DNA of 64,000 bases. It comes from Rhodospirillum sp. (GTDB taxonomy: Bacteria; Pseudomonadota; Alphaproteobacteria; Rhodospirillales; Rhodospirillaceae). The notes under the pieces were generated by a model. It was not told the origin of the DNA. It ran no database searches and saw nothing but the letters and a program-made list of their open reading frames with translations. Position 1 is the stretch's first letter; each line of letters starts with the position of its first letter. Of this stretch, positions 30,555 through 40,484 are shown piece by piece. The translations under genes and the position numbers were made by a program. The stretch lies in assembly GCA_021741145.1 (NCBI GenBank), contig JAIOYK010000005.1:62001-126000 (forward strand), given 5' to 3'.

Positions 30555-31211
30555 CTAGCGACGCTCTTTGTCCTGGTCGAAAATGAACAAGTGCCGGTCA
30601 AAGGCGATTCCCGACCGGGGATTGAACAGGGACACCGTCACTTCCGTATTCTGCGCATCAAGTACCCGCCACTGACGCAATTCAATGGGTGACTTGGTGA
30701 ACACGAGCGTCAAGGTCCCTTGGCCGGGGTCATCGGCCTGAACCATGGAAATTTCCACCACGCCCGCGGCCTCGCGGTAGGCGGTGATGACGATTTCCGG
30801 ATCGGTCAGTGAGAAATGCTCGCGCAACAACACACCCAGGGGCGTGGAATCCAATCCCACATAGGACACCTGGTTCAATTCCTTGTCGTAGAACACCAGA
30901 TGACTGCCATTGGCGAGCAGTAAAATTTCGTCGTTGGGGGGGTCGTATTCCAGGCGCATGCGGTTGGGGCGGCTGATGTAAAGCGTCCCCTCCGCGTAAT
31001 TGCCCGTGGAGGAAATCTGAAGGAACCGGGCCTGAACGGTCGTCATCTTATTCAGGTAGCTCTCAACGGCGGCAACGAAGGCCCGTTGATCCTGAGTGAG
31101 GGCGGGAAGAATGCTCTGGGGTTCCTGGCCCCAAGCGACCCTCGTCACGCCCCCTAGGCTTGACAGCCCAAGGAACAGGGCGAACAGGCGAATGAATAGT
31201 CTGCGCGTCAT
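30555..31211 (-). CDS. lolA: LolA-family outer-membrane lipoprotein carrier
   Basis: LolA carries lipoproteins across the periplasm from the inner to the outer membrane. The 218-residue product starts with a signal peptide (MTRRLFIRLFALFLGLSSL, cut after the following Ala/Gly-rich stretch). The mature part has the LolA pattern VESYLNKMTTVQARFLQ, GTLYISRPNRMRLEYDPP and a long hydrophobic half-barrel. GAGGA precedes the ATG. It is the alphaproteobacterial type often found beside ftsK. Confidence 0.88.
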   Translation of the reverse strand: MTRRLFIRLFALFLGLSSLGGVTRVAWGQEPQSILPALTQDQRAFVAAVESYLNKMTTVQARFLQISSTGNYAEGTLYISRPNRMRLEYDPPNDEILLLANGSHLVFYDKELNQVSYVGLDSTPLGVLLREHFSLTDPEIVITAYREAAGVVEISMVQADDPGQGTLTLVFTKSPIELRQWRVLDAQNTEVTVSLFNPRSGIAFDRHLFIFDQDKERR

Positions 31212-31304
31212 GGACGGTCCTCGCGGTTGTCCCGGCCCCTCCCCCGGAAGGCCCGGCGGTGTCTTCCACCAGTGTCGCGGCAGGGTAGTCGGTAAAGATG
31301 TTCG

Positions 31305-31339
31305 AAAAAAGAGAAACGGACGGCCGAGCCGTCCGTTTC
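31305..31339 (-). terminator. Rho-independent terminator of the RND operon
   Basis: A perfect 12-base stem (gaaacggacggc and its complement, 3-base loop) lies 47 bases past the RND permease stop and is followed on the minus strand by TCTTTTTT. Confidence 0.92.
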
Positions 31340-31385
31340 CTGGGTTTTCAAGATTTTGGCGTCGCCGAAACCGGCGAGGGACCGC

Positions 31386-34300
31386 CTATTCGGCCGCCCG
31401 GGGCAGGGGCAGCTCCCCCTGATTCTCGTCCTTCTCCGAACCTGTCCCATCATGATCGTGGACCGAATGAGGCTGACTGGCGCTGTTCCTGTCCGAAGCC
31501 AAGAAGGTATAAATCACCGGCAGAACGAACAGAGTGAACAAGGTCCCGATACTCATGCCCGCGACGATGACCACGGCGATGGAAAAACGGCTCATGGCCC
31601 CGGCGCCGGTCGCGAACATCAGTGGGATCAAACCCGCGACCATGGCCGCGGTGGTCATCAGGATGGGCCGCAGCCGAAGCTTGGCCGCCGCCTCGATGGC
31701 TTCCGTCCGGCTTAGACCGTCTTCCTCTTGCCGCTCCCTGGCCACTTCGCACATCAGGATACCGTGCTTGGTGATCAACCCAATCAAGGTCACCAATCCC
31801 ACCTGAGAGTAGATGTTCATGGTCGCCACGCCGAGCGCCAGGGGGATCAGGGCGCCACAGATGGACAAGGGCACCGACGTCAGGATCACCAGCGGATCCC
31901 GAAAACTCTCGAACTGAGCGGCGAGCACCAGGAAGATGATGATCAGCGCGAAGCCGAAGGTGGCCATCAGGCTGCTGCCTTCCTGGACGAACTGGCGGGA
32001 CTGGCCCGCATAGTCGATGCTTGCCCCCTGGGGCAGAACCTCCTTGGCGGCCCCTTTCAGGAAACCCAGGGCTTGGCCCAAACTCACGCCCGGCATGGGA
32101 AAGGCGGAGATGGTGAAGGAGTTCAACTGATTGAACTGGTTCAAGGCCGAGGGGATGGTCCGTTGCTCGACGGAGATCAGCGAGGACAAGGGCACATCGG
32201 TCCCATTGGAGGCCCGCACGTAGAACCGACCGAGTTGGCTGGGATCAAGGCGGAACTCCCGAGGCACCTGGGGAATGACCTTGTAGGACCGGCCCTCCAA
32301 GTTGACCAGGTTCACGTAATTTCCTCCGGTCATGGTGGCCAAGGCCGACCCCACCTGAGTCATCGACACGCCATAGGCACCGGCTTTTTCACGGTCAATG
32401 ACCACCACCGTTTGCGGGGTCTGGTACTTCAGATCCCCATCGACGAAGGCGAACATGCCCGATTGAGCGGCCTTGCCGAGCAGCGCGGCTTGCAGTTCCT
32501 CCAACACCGTGTAGTCGTTGGTGGACGACACCACGAACTCCACAGGCAGGCCATCGGCGCCGGGCAGGGCGTTGGGCGCGAAGACGCTCGCCTTGACCCC
32601 CGCGATGCCATTCATGGCCTGCTGGATCGACGCGGTCAGGTCCTTGGCTTGCTTGTCCCGTTGGTCCCAGGGCTTAAGAACGGCGCCACCGAAACCCGAA
32701 CTGGGGGTTCCCATGCCCGCGATCATGAAGGTGTCCTCGATTTCCGGAAACTGAGCCAGGGCCTTGTTGATCTCCCCAACTTGAGCCGACATGTAATCGT
32801 TGTTGGCCGGAGCCGGACCATTGAAGGCCGTAAAGACCACGCCCTGGTCCTCTTCCGGAGCCAATTCCGTGGGAATGGCGGTGAAAAGGAAATAGAGGCT
32901 GCCCATGACGATCAAGGCGAACAGAATGGTCGTCGGTCGATCTGCCAAGGAGGATTCCAGAATCCGCCCATAACGACCCTGCACCTTGTCGAACAACCGA
33001 TCCAACCGAGCCGCGAGACCCTTTTTGTCCGTATCGTGTTTCAGGATGCGCGACGACATCATGGGTGACAGCGTCAGGGCGACAACACCCGATACGACCA
33101 CGGACCCGGCCAATGCCAGGGCAAACTCCTTGAACAGGGCGCCGGTCAGCCCCCCCATCAGGGCGATGGGAGCATAGACCGCGGCAAGGGTGATGGTCAT
33201 GGAAATCACCGGCCCCGCAATCTCCCGGGTGCCGATAATCGCCGCGTCGAAGGGGGTATGGCCTTCCTCGATATGGCGATGAACGTTTTCCACCACGACG
33301 ATGGCGTCATCCACCACCAATCCGATGGCCAAGACCATGGCCAGCAAGGTTAAAAGGTTGATGGAAAAGCCCAACGCCGCCAGCAACACCGCCACACCCA
33401 CGAGGGACAGGGGCACGGTGACCAGGGGAATAAGAACTGACCGCAGGCTGCCCATGAACAGGAAGATCACCACCATCACGATCAGGCCCGCTTCCACGAT
33501 GGTCTTCATCACCTCCTTGATCGATTCCTCGATGAAGATCGTGGCGTCATAGGCAACCTTGGCGGTCATACCATCGGGAAGCTGCTCGATGATGGCGGGC
33601 AAGGTCTTGTCCCGAACCTGGCCAATCACGGTTAACGGGTTGGCGTCCGGAGCGGTGAAGACACCGACGAAGATCGCCGGCTCTCCAGCCGCGAAGACGC
33701 TCATGTCCTCGTTCTCGGCCCCCATGGACACATCGGCCACATCGGACAGACGCACCAGATTTGAGCCGTTGTGGCCGATCACCATTTTCCGGAATGCATC
33801 AATATCGGTCAGATCCGTCTCGGCCTTGGTGGGAACGATATCGAAGGCCCCCTTGGTCGACCCAGCCGCGGAAGACACGTTGTTGGTGGTCAGCGCCGTC
33901 TCAATGTCCGATGCCGTCATGCCCCGCTGGGCCATGCGATCCGGATCCAACCAGACGCGGATGGAGAACTTTTTCTCGCCGAAGATTTCCGGGTTGGCCA
34001 CGCCGGGCACGGCGGCTAGCTTTGGCTGAATCACCCGGTTCACATAGTCTGTTATTTGTTCCTGGGAATACCGATCCGAGGAAAACGCCAGATAGGCCGA
34101 AGCGAAGGTCTGCCCGGTCTCCTTGCTGATCACGGGGTCATTGATACTCCGGGGAAGCTGGGACCGCACCTCGTTGACCTTGGCGGTGACCTCGGTCATG
34201 GCCGCGTCTGGATCGCCGTTGAGTTGAACGTGGGCCGTGATGGTACTCGCCCCGGAAACGGAACTGGAGGTCACGTAATCCAAGCCCTTGGCCGTGGAAA

Positions 34301-34511
34301 CGGCTTTCTGAATGGGCTGGGTGATGAACCCCTGGATCAAGTCCGAATCCGCGCCCGGATAGGTCGTGGTGACGGTGATCACCGTGTTGCTCATTTCCGG
34401 ATACTGACGCACTTGAAGGTTCATCAGCGCCTGAATACCAACGACCAGGATCAGCAGACTGATCACCATCGCCAAAACCGGACGCTTGATAAAGATATCG
34501 AAGGTTTTCAT
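31386..34511 (-). CDS. RND efflux pump inner-membrane permease (AcrB/MexF type)
   Basis: A proton-driven exporter of the hydrophobe/amphiphile efflux family, 1041 residues long with the standard 12 membrane segments and two large periplasmic loops. It starts MKTFDIFIKRPVLAMVISLL and carries the proton-relay motif GLVVDDAIVVVENV near 405. The upstream adaptor gene ends 13 bases before its start. No outer-membrane channel gene is in the operon, so it must borrow one. Substrate range cannot be told; a TetR regulator at the head of the operon suggests induction by a small ligand. Confidence 0.93.
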   Translation of the reverse strand: MKTFDIFIKRPVLAMVISLLILVVGIQALMNLQVRQYPEMSNTVITVTTTYPGADSDLIQGFITQPIQKAVSTAKGLDYVTSSSVSGASTITAHVQLNGDPDAAMTEVTAKVNEVRSQLPRSINDPVISKETGQTFASAYLAFSSDRYSQEQITDYVNRVIQPKLAAVPGVANPEIFGEKKFSIRVWLDPDRMAQRGMTASDIETALTTNNVSSAAGSTKGAFDIVPTKAETDLTDIDAFRKMVIGHNGSNLVRLSDVADVSMGAENEDMSVFAAGEPAIFVGVFTAPDANPLTVIGQVRDKTLPAIIEQLPDGMTAKVAYDATIFIEESIKEVMKTIVEAGLIVMVVIFLFMGSLRSVLIPLVTVPLSLVGVAVLLAALGFSINLLTLLAMVLAIGLVVDDAIVVVENVHRHIEEGHTPFDAAIIGTREIAGPVISMTITLAAVYAPIALMGGLTGALFKEFALALAGSVVVSGVVALTLSPMMSSRILKHDTDKKGLAARLDRLFDKVQGRYGRILESSLADRPTTILFALIVMGSLYFLFTAIPTELAPEEDQGVVFTAFNGPAPANNDYMSAQVGEINKALAQFPEIEDTFMIAGMGTPSSGFGGAVLKPWDQRDKQAKDLTASIQQAMNGIAGVKASVFAPNALPGADGLPVEFVVSSTNDYTVLEELQAALLGKAAQSGMFAFVDGDLKYQTPQTVVVIDREKAGAYGVSMTQVGSALATMTGGNYVNLVNLEGRSYKVIPQVPREFRLDPSQLGRFYVRASNGTDVPLSSLISVEQRTIPSALNQFNQLNSFTISAFPMPGVSLGQALGFLKGAAKEVLPQGASIDYAGQSRQFVQEGSSLMATFGFALIIIFLVLAAQFESFRDPLVILTSVPLSICGALIPLALGVATMNIYSQVGLVTLIGLITKHGILMCEVARERQEEDGLSRTEAIEAAAKLRLRPILMTTAAMVAGLIPLMFATGAGAMSRFSIAVVIVAGMSIGTLFTLFVLPVIYTFLASDRNSASQPHSVHDHDGTGSEKDENQGELPLPRAAE

Positions 34512-34524
34512 GACGCGATGGCCC

Positions 34525-35697
34525 CTATTTGGCTTCGGCGGTCTGATCGGTTTCGGACTCCGGCGCCGGATCGGTCGCGGCGTCCGTCTTGGCCACGGGG
34601 TCGGGCACGCCTTCGCCGAAGGTCACCTTGGTGCCGTCCTGCAACTTGAGCTGGCCGGTGATCACCACCGGTTCGCCGGCGTCCACGCCCTTGACGATGG
34701 ACACCAGATTGCCCCGACGTTCGCCAATGGTCACGACCCGGCGCTCCACCCGCTTGGCGGCCTCCTTGTCTCCCTCGGCGGGGACATCCTTGACCACGAA
34801 CAATGTATCCCCGTGCAGGCTGTAGGATATGGCGTTGGCCGGAACCACGATCACCGAGCGGGACTCGGACCGCCGGGCCTCGAGCCGGGCGAACATGCCC
34901 GGGCGCAGGGCACCATCGGCGTTGTCGAAGTGGCCTTCCACTTTCACCATGCCTGTCTTCTCGTCAACCTTGGGCGCCACCGCGGACACCTTGCCCGTGA
35001 AAGTCCGGTCGGGCCAGGCGTCGGTTGTCATGGTCAGGGTGGCCCCCCGGTTCACCTGGGACAGATCCTTTTGGGACACGGTGAAATCGGCGAGGATCAC
35101 CGACAGGTCCTGAAGGTCAACGAGGGCCTGGCCAGGCTGGACATATTCACCCAGGTCGACGGCCCGCACACCCAGGGTTCCATCGAAGGGCGCCAGAATG
35201 GTCTTCTTGGCGATCAAAGCCCCGATTTCCATCACCTTGGCCTTGGATATGTCCAATTGGGCCAGGCTGTCATCCCGATCCGCCCGGGTTCCCGCGGAGG
35301 AGCGCGCCAGGCGCTGGGCCCGGTCCGCGGCCAGTTCGGACAAGGCCACCTGAGCTTTGGCGGAGGCAAGTTGGCTCTCCTCCTCGCTGGTATCCAATTG
35401 GACTAGAACTTGACCGGTTTGGACCGTCCGACCAGAATCGAAGGCGATGGCCGTAACGATTCCACCAAGGGAGGGACTAACCGACACCCCATTGATCGCG
35501 CGCAGGGTGCCCACGGCGGGAACCACATCGGTCCACTGTTCCGTCAGGGCGTCTTCGACGCTCACGGTCACCACCGGCTCGGGCAGGGTGGCGAAATACT
35601 GCTTGATCATCTGGTCCTTGAAAACAGTGAAGCCGATCACTCCGCCAAAGAGGACCGTGCTTCCAACCAGCATGATAGCCATGCGCATCTTTTTCAT
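34525..35697 (-). CDS. RND efflux periplasmic adaptor subunit
   Basis: A membrane-fusion protein of 390 residues linking the RND permease to an outer-membrane channel. The start at 35697 gives MKKMRMAIMLVGSTVLFGGV, an N-terminal membrane anchor. The rest has the barrel-sandwich hybrid (GGIVTAIAFDSGRTVQTGQVLVQLD region), an alpha-helical hairpin, and the conserved ILAPFDGTLG. A Pro/Glu/Thr-rich C-terminal tail follows. GGAG precedes the start. It is second in the tetR-adaptor-permease operon. Confidence 0.92.
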   Translation of the reverse strand: MKKMRMAIMLVGSTVLFGGVIGFTVFKDQMIKQYFATLPEPVVTVSVEDALTEQWTDVVPAVGTLRAINGVSVSPSLGGIVTAIAFDSGRTVQTGQVLVQLDTSEEESQLASAKAQVALSELAADRAQRLARSSAGTRADRDDSLAQLDISKAKVMEIGALIAKKTILAPFDGTLGVRAVDLGEYVQPGQALVDLQDLSVILADFTVSQKDLSQVNRGATLTMTTDAWPDRTFTGKVSAVAPKVDEKTGMVKVEGHFDNADGALRPGMFARLEARRSESRSVIVVPANAISYSLHGDTLFVVKDVPAEGDKEAAKRVERRVVTIGERRGNLVSIVKGVDAGEPVVITGQLKLQDGTKVTFGEGVPDPVAKTDAATDPAPESETDQTAEAK

Positions 35698-35738
35698 TGG
35701 GGGCTCCAAACGCGTCAAAAATCGAATCTCTAGGTTGA

Positions 35739-36278
35739 TCAAACCGTCAAAAGGGACAGGGCCTTGGCTTTGAGACGATCCAGTTGGGCGTCGTCATATC
35801 GGTTCAAGCCGGTCACCCGGTTCAGAAACAAGCCGTTCAAGGCCAGATCGACAAGGATCGCGAGATCCGGATCGGGGCTCCCCTCGATGATCCTGCTGTC
35901 CCATTCGAGGAACTTGGCGCGGAGCGGTTCCATCAAATCGGGATTCAACGTTATCGCCGCCAGGACCGCCGCGCCAACCGGATCATTGCCCGGACCTCGG
36001 GGGTCGAACGCCGTGTGAATCATGGCGCGGTTCCAGCGATAGGGGTTGTCTTCTTCCTCTTCGAAATAGGACTCGGACAAGGTGTCGCACCGGTCGATCA
36101 TCCGGTGGACCATTTCCCGGATCAACTCATCCTTGGATTTAAAGTGATAGAGAACGCCGCCCTTGGATACATTGGCCACGCGGGCCGCTTCGTCCAGGGT
36201 CAATCGCGCGGGTCCACGCTCCCGCACGATGGTCATGGCCGCGTCCACGATGCGATCACGGGTATCCGCTTTTGCCAT
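35739..36278 (-). CDS. TetR-family transcriptional repressor
   Basis: A 179-residue regulator. The start at 36278 gives MAKADTRDRIVDAAMTIV, and the HTH follows (ARLTLDEAARVANVSKGGVLYHFKSKDEL, about residues 22-50). The C-terminal part is a helical ligand-binding domain. It heads the efflux operon, with 41 bases to the adaptor gene, and probably represses its own operon. A dyad upstream is the candidate operator. Confidence 0.9.
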   Translation of the reverse strand: MAKADTRDRIVDAAMTIVRERGPARLTLDEAARVANVSKGGVLYHFKSKDELIREMVHRMIDRCDTLSESYFEEEEDNPYRWNRAMIHTAFDPRGPGNDPVGAAVLAAITLNPDLMEPLRAKFLEWDSRIIEGSPDPDLAILVDLALNGLFLNRVTGLNRYDDAQLDRLKAKALSLLTV

Positions 36279-36317
36279 CGGTCTTTCCCTTTTCACCAAA
36301 TAACCATAAAAATGAAT

Positions 36318-36335
36318 GTACTGTTCAATCAGTAC
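36318..36335. promoter_or_regulatory. Candidate TetR operator
   Basis: A perfect dyad gtactg-ttcaat-cagtac sits 40-57 bases before the tetR start in an AT-rich promoter stretch. TetR-type repressors commonly bind such short dyads over their own promoter; binding here is inferred. Confidence 0.45.
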
Positions 36336-36484
36336 TGTACCGTCCAGACGGTTATGGTGCACCGCGTACAAAAACTGAATGCACACACTTGCATGGCTGC
36401 CTTGCATAAAAGACATGATTAAAGAAAAAAATGTGAGCCTTCAACAATGTGATCGGTTCCGTGAGCGCCTTCACGATTCCGTGA

Positions 36485-38905
36485 TCAGGTATCCCCACCA
36501 TGGTCCGGCACCAGAACCTCCCGTTTGCCGACGTGGTTCGCGCGACTGACCACGCCTTCAGCCTCCATGCGCTCGACCAGACGAGCGGCCCGATTGTAGC
36601 CGATTTGCAGGTGGCGTTGGACGAAGCTGGTCGAGGCCTTGCGTTCCCGGGCCACCAGGGCGACGGCCTGGTCATAGAGGTCGTCGCGTCCCTCTCCACC
36701 GGAGTCGCCGCCCCCACCCATGCCAGGGATCAGGGTGTCCGCGGCCTCGTCTTCCTCGGTCACCGAGTCCACGTAGTCGGGCTCGGCTTGGGTGCGCAGG
36801 TGGTCACAGACCCGTTCGACCTCACCGTCGGAGACGAAGGGACCATGAACGCGGGTGATGCGCCCGCCCGCGGCCATGTACAGCATGTCCCCCTGACCTA
36901 GAAGCTGCTCCGCCCCCTGCTCTCCCAGGATGGTCCGGCTATCGATCTTACTGGTGACCTGAAAGCTGACGCGGGTGGGGAAGTTGGCCTTGATGGTCCC
37001 TGTAATCACATCCACCGAGGGCCGCTGGGTGGCCATGATCAGGTGGATGCCCGCGGCCCGGGCCATCTGGGCTAGGCGCTGGATGGCGGCTTCCACATCC
37101 TTGCCCGCCACCAGCATCAGGTCGGCCATTTCATCGACGATGACCACGATGAAGGGCAGGGGACGCAGGTCGACCTCCTGCTCCTCGAACTGGGGCTTGC
37201 CCGTCTCGGGATCGAAGCCGGTCTGAATTGTCCGGGTCAATTTTCCGCCCTTATTGACGGTCTCGATCACTTTCTGGTTATAGCCGGCGATATTGCGCAC
37301 CCCGAGCTGACTCATGGCCCTATACCGGTTTTCCATCTCCCGCACGGCCCATTTCAGGGCGACAACCGCCTTGCCCGGATCGGTAACAACCGGTGTAAGC
37401 AGGTGGGGAATGCCGTCGTAAGCGGACAACTCCAGCATCTTCGGGTCGATCATGATGAACCGGACCTGCTCCGGTGACATGCGATAGAGCAGGGAGAGGA
37501 TCATGGTGTTGACCGCCACGGATTTCCCCGACCCGGTGGTTCCCGCGATCAGCAGGTGAGGCATGCGGGCCAAGTCCACGTAAACGCCGATCCCCCCGAT
37601 GTCCTTGCCCAGAGCGAGAATCAATCCGCCGATGTGCTTGACGAAATCCTGGGCGGACAGCAGGTCGCGGAAGAGCACCATCTCGCGCCGATTGTTGGGC
37701 AACTCGATGCCGATGACGCTACGCCCGGGCACCACGGCGATCCGCACGGACACCGCGCTCATGGAGCGGGCGATATCATCGGCCAATCCCACCACCCGCG
37801 AGGTTTTGGTACCCGGAGCCGGTTCCAGCTCATAGAGCGTCACCACCGGCCCGGGGCGCACCTTCACGATGTTCCCCTTCACGCCGAAATCGGCAAGAAT
37901 CCCTTCCAGAAGGCGGGCGTTTTGGGTCAGGGAGTCCTCGTCGATCCGATTGCGTTTGGCCGGATCGGGCAAGGTCAGCAGATCCAGGGGTGGCGGATCG
38001 AACCTGTCCTCTTCGGGCAGCAGGGACCCCTGGCGCGGAGCTTCCGGCTTGGTCGCGGCTCTGGGTTCGGGCGCCCGGGGAACGACCACCGAGCCCCCCC
38101 CCCGGGGCGTGGGGGAGGGTGCCTCCCGCTTTTCCGCTCCCGCGCTCTTCCCCGGACCCAAGGTCGGCTCCCGCCGCGCCTGGGGGGCTCGCCTTTCCCT
38201 TGCCTTGGGCGCGAGGGGATCGCGTCGTGTCCGGTCCGACACCATGCCAACAGTGGACAGACGGGCCGCCAGAGCTGGACCAGCCCCAAGAATGACCGCG
38301 CCGATCCGACCCAGGCTGGCCAGGGTGGCCCCATAGTCCCGCCAGCGAATGGCCGCCACCCATTGGAAACACAGGTAGGCCAGCAGGCCAGCCACGGCGG
38401 AGGAAATCCATCCCAGATCCGACTCCAGCCCCAGAAGGGCCAGCCCGATGGACAGCCGCTCGTCGAGGAGAAGCCCCGCGAACCCTCCCAATCCCGCGCC
38501 AACGGGCCAGCTTTCCGGCGGCTCGAAAAGCGCGAGGGCAAGGGCGGTCAACAGCGTTCCCACAAGGAGGCCCAGGACCCGGGGCCAGGGTGCGGGAACG
38601 GTCTGCCCGGCCATCAAACGCAGACCCCACAGGGCGATGGTCAAGATGGGAAAGGCCATGGCAAGCCCCCCCCATTGCAGCAAAAGGTCCGCCACCAGAG
38701 CCCCCGGCGGTCCCAACAGATTGGCGACGGGCCCATCGCTGGCGGTGTTCAGGGACGGGTCGGACACGGTGTAGGTCAAAAGGGTCGCGGCCACGAGGGC
38801 GCTGACGACGAGCAACAGGAGCCCCAGGCCACGCTTCAGGGCCATCCGCAAGGCCGTCTCGGTGGCCGGGGACAGCAAGGGCGTGAGGCTGGAACTCTTG
38901 GCCAT
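36485..38905 (-). CDS. ftsK: DNA translocase FtsK
   Basis: FtsK anchors at the septum and pumps DNA toward dif during division. The start at 38905 gives 806 residues. About five membrane segments lie in the first 220 residues, followed by a Pro/Arg-rich linker (220-320), and the RecA-like motor has Walker [10 protein letters not shown] near 453 and Walker [13 protein letters not shown] near 582. The C-terminal gamma winged helix that reads KOPS ends the protein ([15 protein letters not shown]). The linker is short, so this is the compact SpoIIIE/FtsK type common in alphaproteobacteria. Confidence 0.96.
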   Translation of the reverse strand: MAKSSSLTPLLSPATETALRMALKRGLGLLLLVVSALVAATLLTYTVSDPSLNTASDGPVANLLGPPGALVADLLLQWGGLAMAFPILTIALWGLRLMAGQTVPAPWPRVLGLLVGTLLTALALALFEPPESWPVGAGLGGFAGLLLDERLSIGLALLGLESDLGWISSAVAGLLAYLCFQWVAAIRWRDYGATLASLGRIGAVILGAGPALAARLSTVGMVSDRTRRDPLAPKARERRAPQARREPTLGPGKSAGAEKREAPSPTPRGGGSVVVPRAPEPRAATKPEAPRQGSLLPEEDRFDPPPLDLLTLPDPAKRNRIDEDSLTQNARLLEGILADFGVKGNIVKVRPGPVVTLYELEPAPGTKTSRVVGLADDIARSMSAVSVRIAVVPGRSVIGIELPNNRREMVLFRDLLSAQDFVKHIGGLILALGKDIGGIGVYVDLARMPHLLIAGTTGSGKSVAVNTMILSLLYRMSPEQVRFIMIDPKMLELSAYDGIPHLLTPVVTDPGKAVVALKWAVREMENRYRAMSQLGVRNIAGYNQKVIETVNKGGKLTRTIQTGFDPETGKPQFEEQEVDLRPLPFIVVIVDEMADLMLVAGKDVEAAIQRLAQMARAAGIHLIMATQRPSVDVITGTIKANFPTRVSFQVTSKIDSRTILGEQGAEQLLGQGDMLYMAAGGRITRVHGPFVSDGEVERVCDHLRTQAEPDYVDSVTEEDEAADTLIPGMGGGGDSGGEGRDDLYDQAVALVARERKASTSFVQRHLQIGYNRAARLVERMEAEGVVSRANHVGKREVLVPDHGGDT

Positions 38906-38946
38906 GGGTCCTCTGGGAATCCTCTGGATCTGAACATGCGGGAGGC

Positions 38947-38972
38947 ATCGAAGACAGGAGTCCATCTTCGAT
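38947..38972. promoter_or_regulatory. Dyad upstream of ftsK
   Basis: Eight-base arms (atcgaaga and tcttcgat) with a 10-base spacer lie 42-67 bases before the ftsK start. It may be an operator or a leader hairpin; nothing distinguishes the two. Confidence 0.3.
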
Positions 38973-39044
38973 CGTTCCCGATAATCTGGATCAAGATCAC
39001 CCGATAAGCACCAAAGGAAAAGTGATTTTTTGCACCGCGAATGG

Positions 39045-39076
39045 AAAAGGAAGAGCGGGGCTCAACCCACTCTTCC
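39045..39076 (-). terminator. Terminator of the aminotransferase gene
   Basis: On the minus strand GGAAGAG pairs with CTCTTCC across an inner GGG/CCC stem, then TTTTCC follows. It lies about 60 bases past the aminotransferase stop. Confidence 0.7.
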
Positions 39077-39135
39077 CCCAACGCCTTGGCCCAAAAGCGA
39101 CTTTCGCGCCGCCATTTACGCCCTCTTCATCACGA

Positions 39136-40362
39136 TCAATCGGCGATCAAGCGGTCCATGGCTCGCTCCACCACCAGCGCATTGTGGAGGAGGGCGACCC
39201 GCAAGCGGGACCGGCAGGGGTTGTCCGGATCCTCCGGATGGGCGGACATATAGGCACCGGGCAGGACCTTCAGGCCCCGGTCCCGCCACAAGCGCAGAGT
39301 CGCCTCCTCGCCCGTTTCCCCCCATTCGGTGGTATCGAGCCAAAGGAAGAACCCCCCTGGTGGTCGGCGGAAGCCCAAGCGCCCGACCAGATGTTTTTCA
39401 GCCGCGTCGATCTTCTCCCGATAGAGGGTCCGATTGGCGACCACATGGTCCTCGTCGTCCCACAGGGCCGCGCTGGCCTCTTGAATGGGCAGGGGCATCC
39501 CCGCGGCCCCATAGGCGCGAATACGCAGAAAAGCGGCGATCAGGTCCGGATCCCCGGCGATGAAGCCTGACCGCAACCCCGCGGCATTGGAGCGCTTGGA
39601 CAGGCTGTTGGCCACCAGGACGTTCTTGAGGCTTCCCCCAAGGTCGCGGCAGGCTTCCAATACGCCCGTGGGCACCTGTTTGTCATAGATCTCGGAATAG
39701 CATTCATCGGCGACCAGGACAAAGTCCCGGTCCCGGGCCAGGGTAATAAGGGCCTTCCATTGGTCCAAGGACAGCAGGGAGCCCTGGGGATTGCCCGGGG
39801 AACACATGAAGACCACCGCGGCCCGGTCCAGAACCTCGTCGGGCAGGGCGGCGATATCGGGCTGGAAGTCCGTCTCCGGCCCCGCGGGAACGGTCAGGAC
39901 CTCCGCCCCGTTCATCGCCGACGCCCCCAGATAGGGCAGGTAGAAGGGGTCGGGCAGGATCGCCAGGGGGATCCGGTTCCCGCCCGACGCGGTCACTGTA
40001 CCGTCAATCAGCAAATGGCCCATCATGTACAGGGCTTCGCGCGTGCCGCTGGCCGGGATCACGGCGGTTGGATCGACCATACCCTCGGGCAGGCCGTAGC
40101 GGCGGGTCATCCAGGCCACCACGGATTCCTTCCACCGGGGCGCCCCCGCGGCCGGTGGATAACGGCGCCACTGGTCCGCGTGCCGCGCCAATTCAGCGCC
40201 AACCAGGGGAGGGGTCGGATGCTGGGGTTCGCCCAGGGACAACATCAGGGGATCTCCCCCAGGTTCGATGCCATCAAGCAGGGCGGCCAAACGTTGGAAG
40301 GGATAGGTCGGCAAGGCGGTCAAACGCGGGTTGATCATGACATTATCCAATATTGGATCCAA
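39136..40362 (-). CDS. PLP-dependent class I/II aminotransferase
   Basis: A fold-type I aminotransferase of 408 residues. The PLP-binding Lys is in NSLSKRSNAAGLRSGF; other family marks are PASGTREALYMMGH, SPGNPQGSLL and VADECYSEIYD. It resembles enzymes annotated as N-succinyldiaminopimelate or similar aminotransferases, but the substrate is not certain. The start may be the ATG at 40362 or that at 40338 (MINPRLTALPTYPFQRL); neither has a clear ribosome-binding site, and two overlapping palindromes cover the region between them. Confidence 0.88.
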   Translation of the reverse strand: MDPILDNVMINPRLTALPTYPFQRLAALLDGIEPGGDPLMLSLGEPQHPTPPLVGAELARHADQWRRYPPAAGAPRWKESVVAWMTRRYGLPEGMVDPTAVIPASGTREALYMMGHLLIDGTVTASGGNRIPLAILPDPFYLPYLGASAMNGAEVLTVPAGPETDFQPDIAALPDEVLDRAAVVFMCSPGNPQGSLLSLDQWKALITLARDRDFVLVADECYSEIYDKQVPTGVLEACRDLGGSLKNVLVANSLSKRSNAAGLRSGFIAGDPDLIAAFLRIRAYGAAGMPLPIQEASAALWDDEDHVVANRTLYREKIDAAEKHLVGRLGFRRPPGGFFLWLDTTEWGETGEEATLRLWRDRGLKVLPGAYMSAHPEDPDNPCRSRLRVALLHNALVVERAMDRLIAD

Positions 40363-40365
40363 TAT
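40345..40365. promoter_or_regulatory. Overlapping palindromes at the aminotransferase start
   Basis: Two perfect palindromes overlap: atccaatattggat (40345-40358) and atattggatccaatat (40350-40365). They cover the 5' end of the aminotransferase frame, opposite the UbiH promoter. Such TGG-N-CCA symmetry is typical of regulator operators, including GntR-type. Confidence 0.45.
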
Positions 40366-40484
40366 CCCATTACTTTAGGCCAGACGCACCGCTCCGACAA
40401 GGACGGGATTCCCTGTCGAATCTGGACATGCGCGAGGGATCGGGCCATGGTGCCTCCGTCTTATATCCTTAGGAGTTTGGACCG

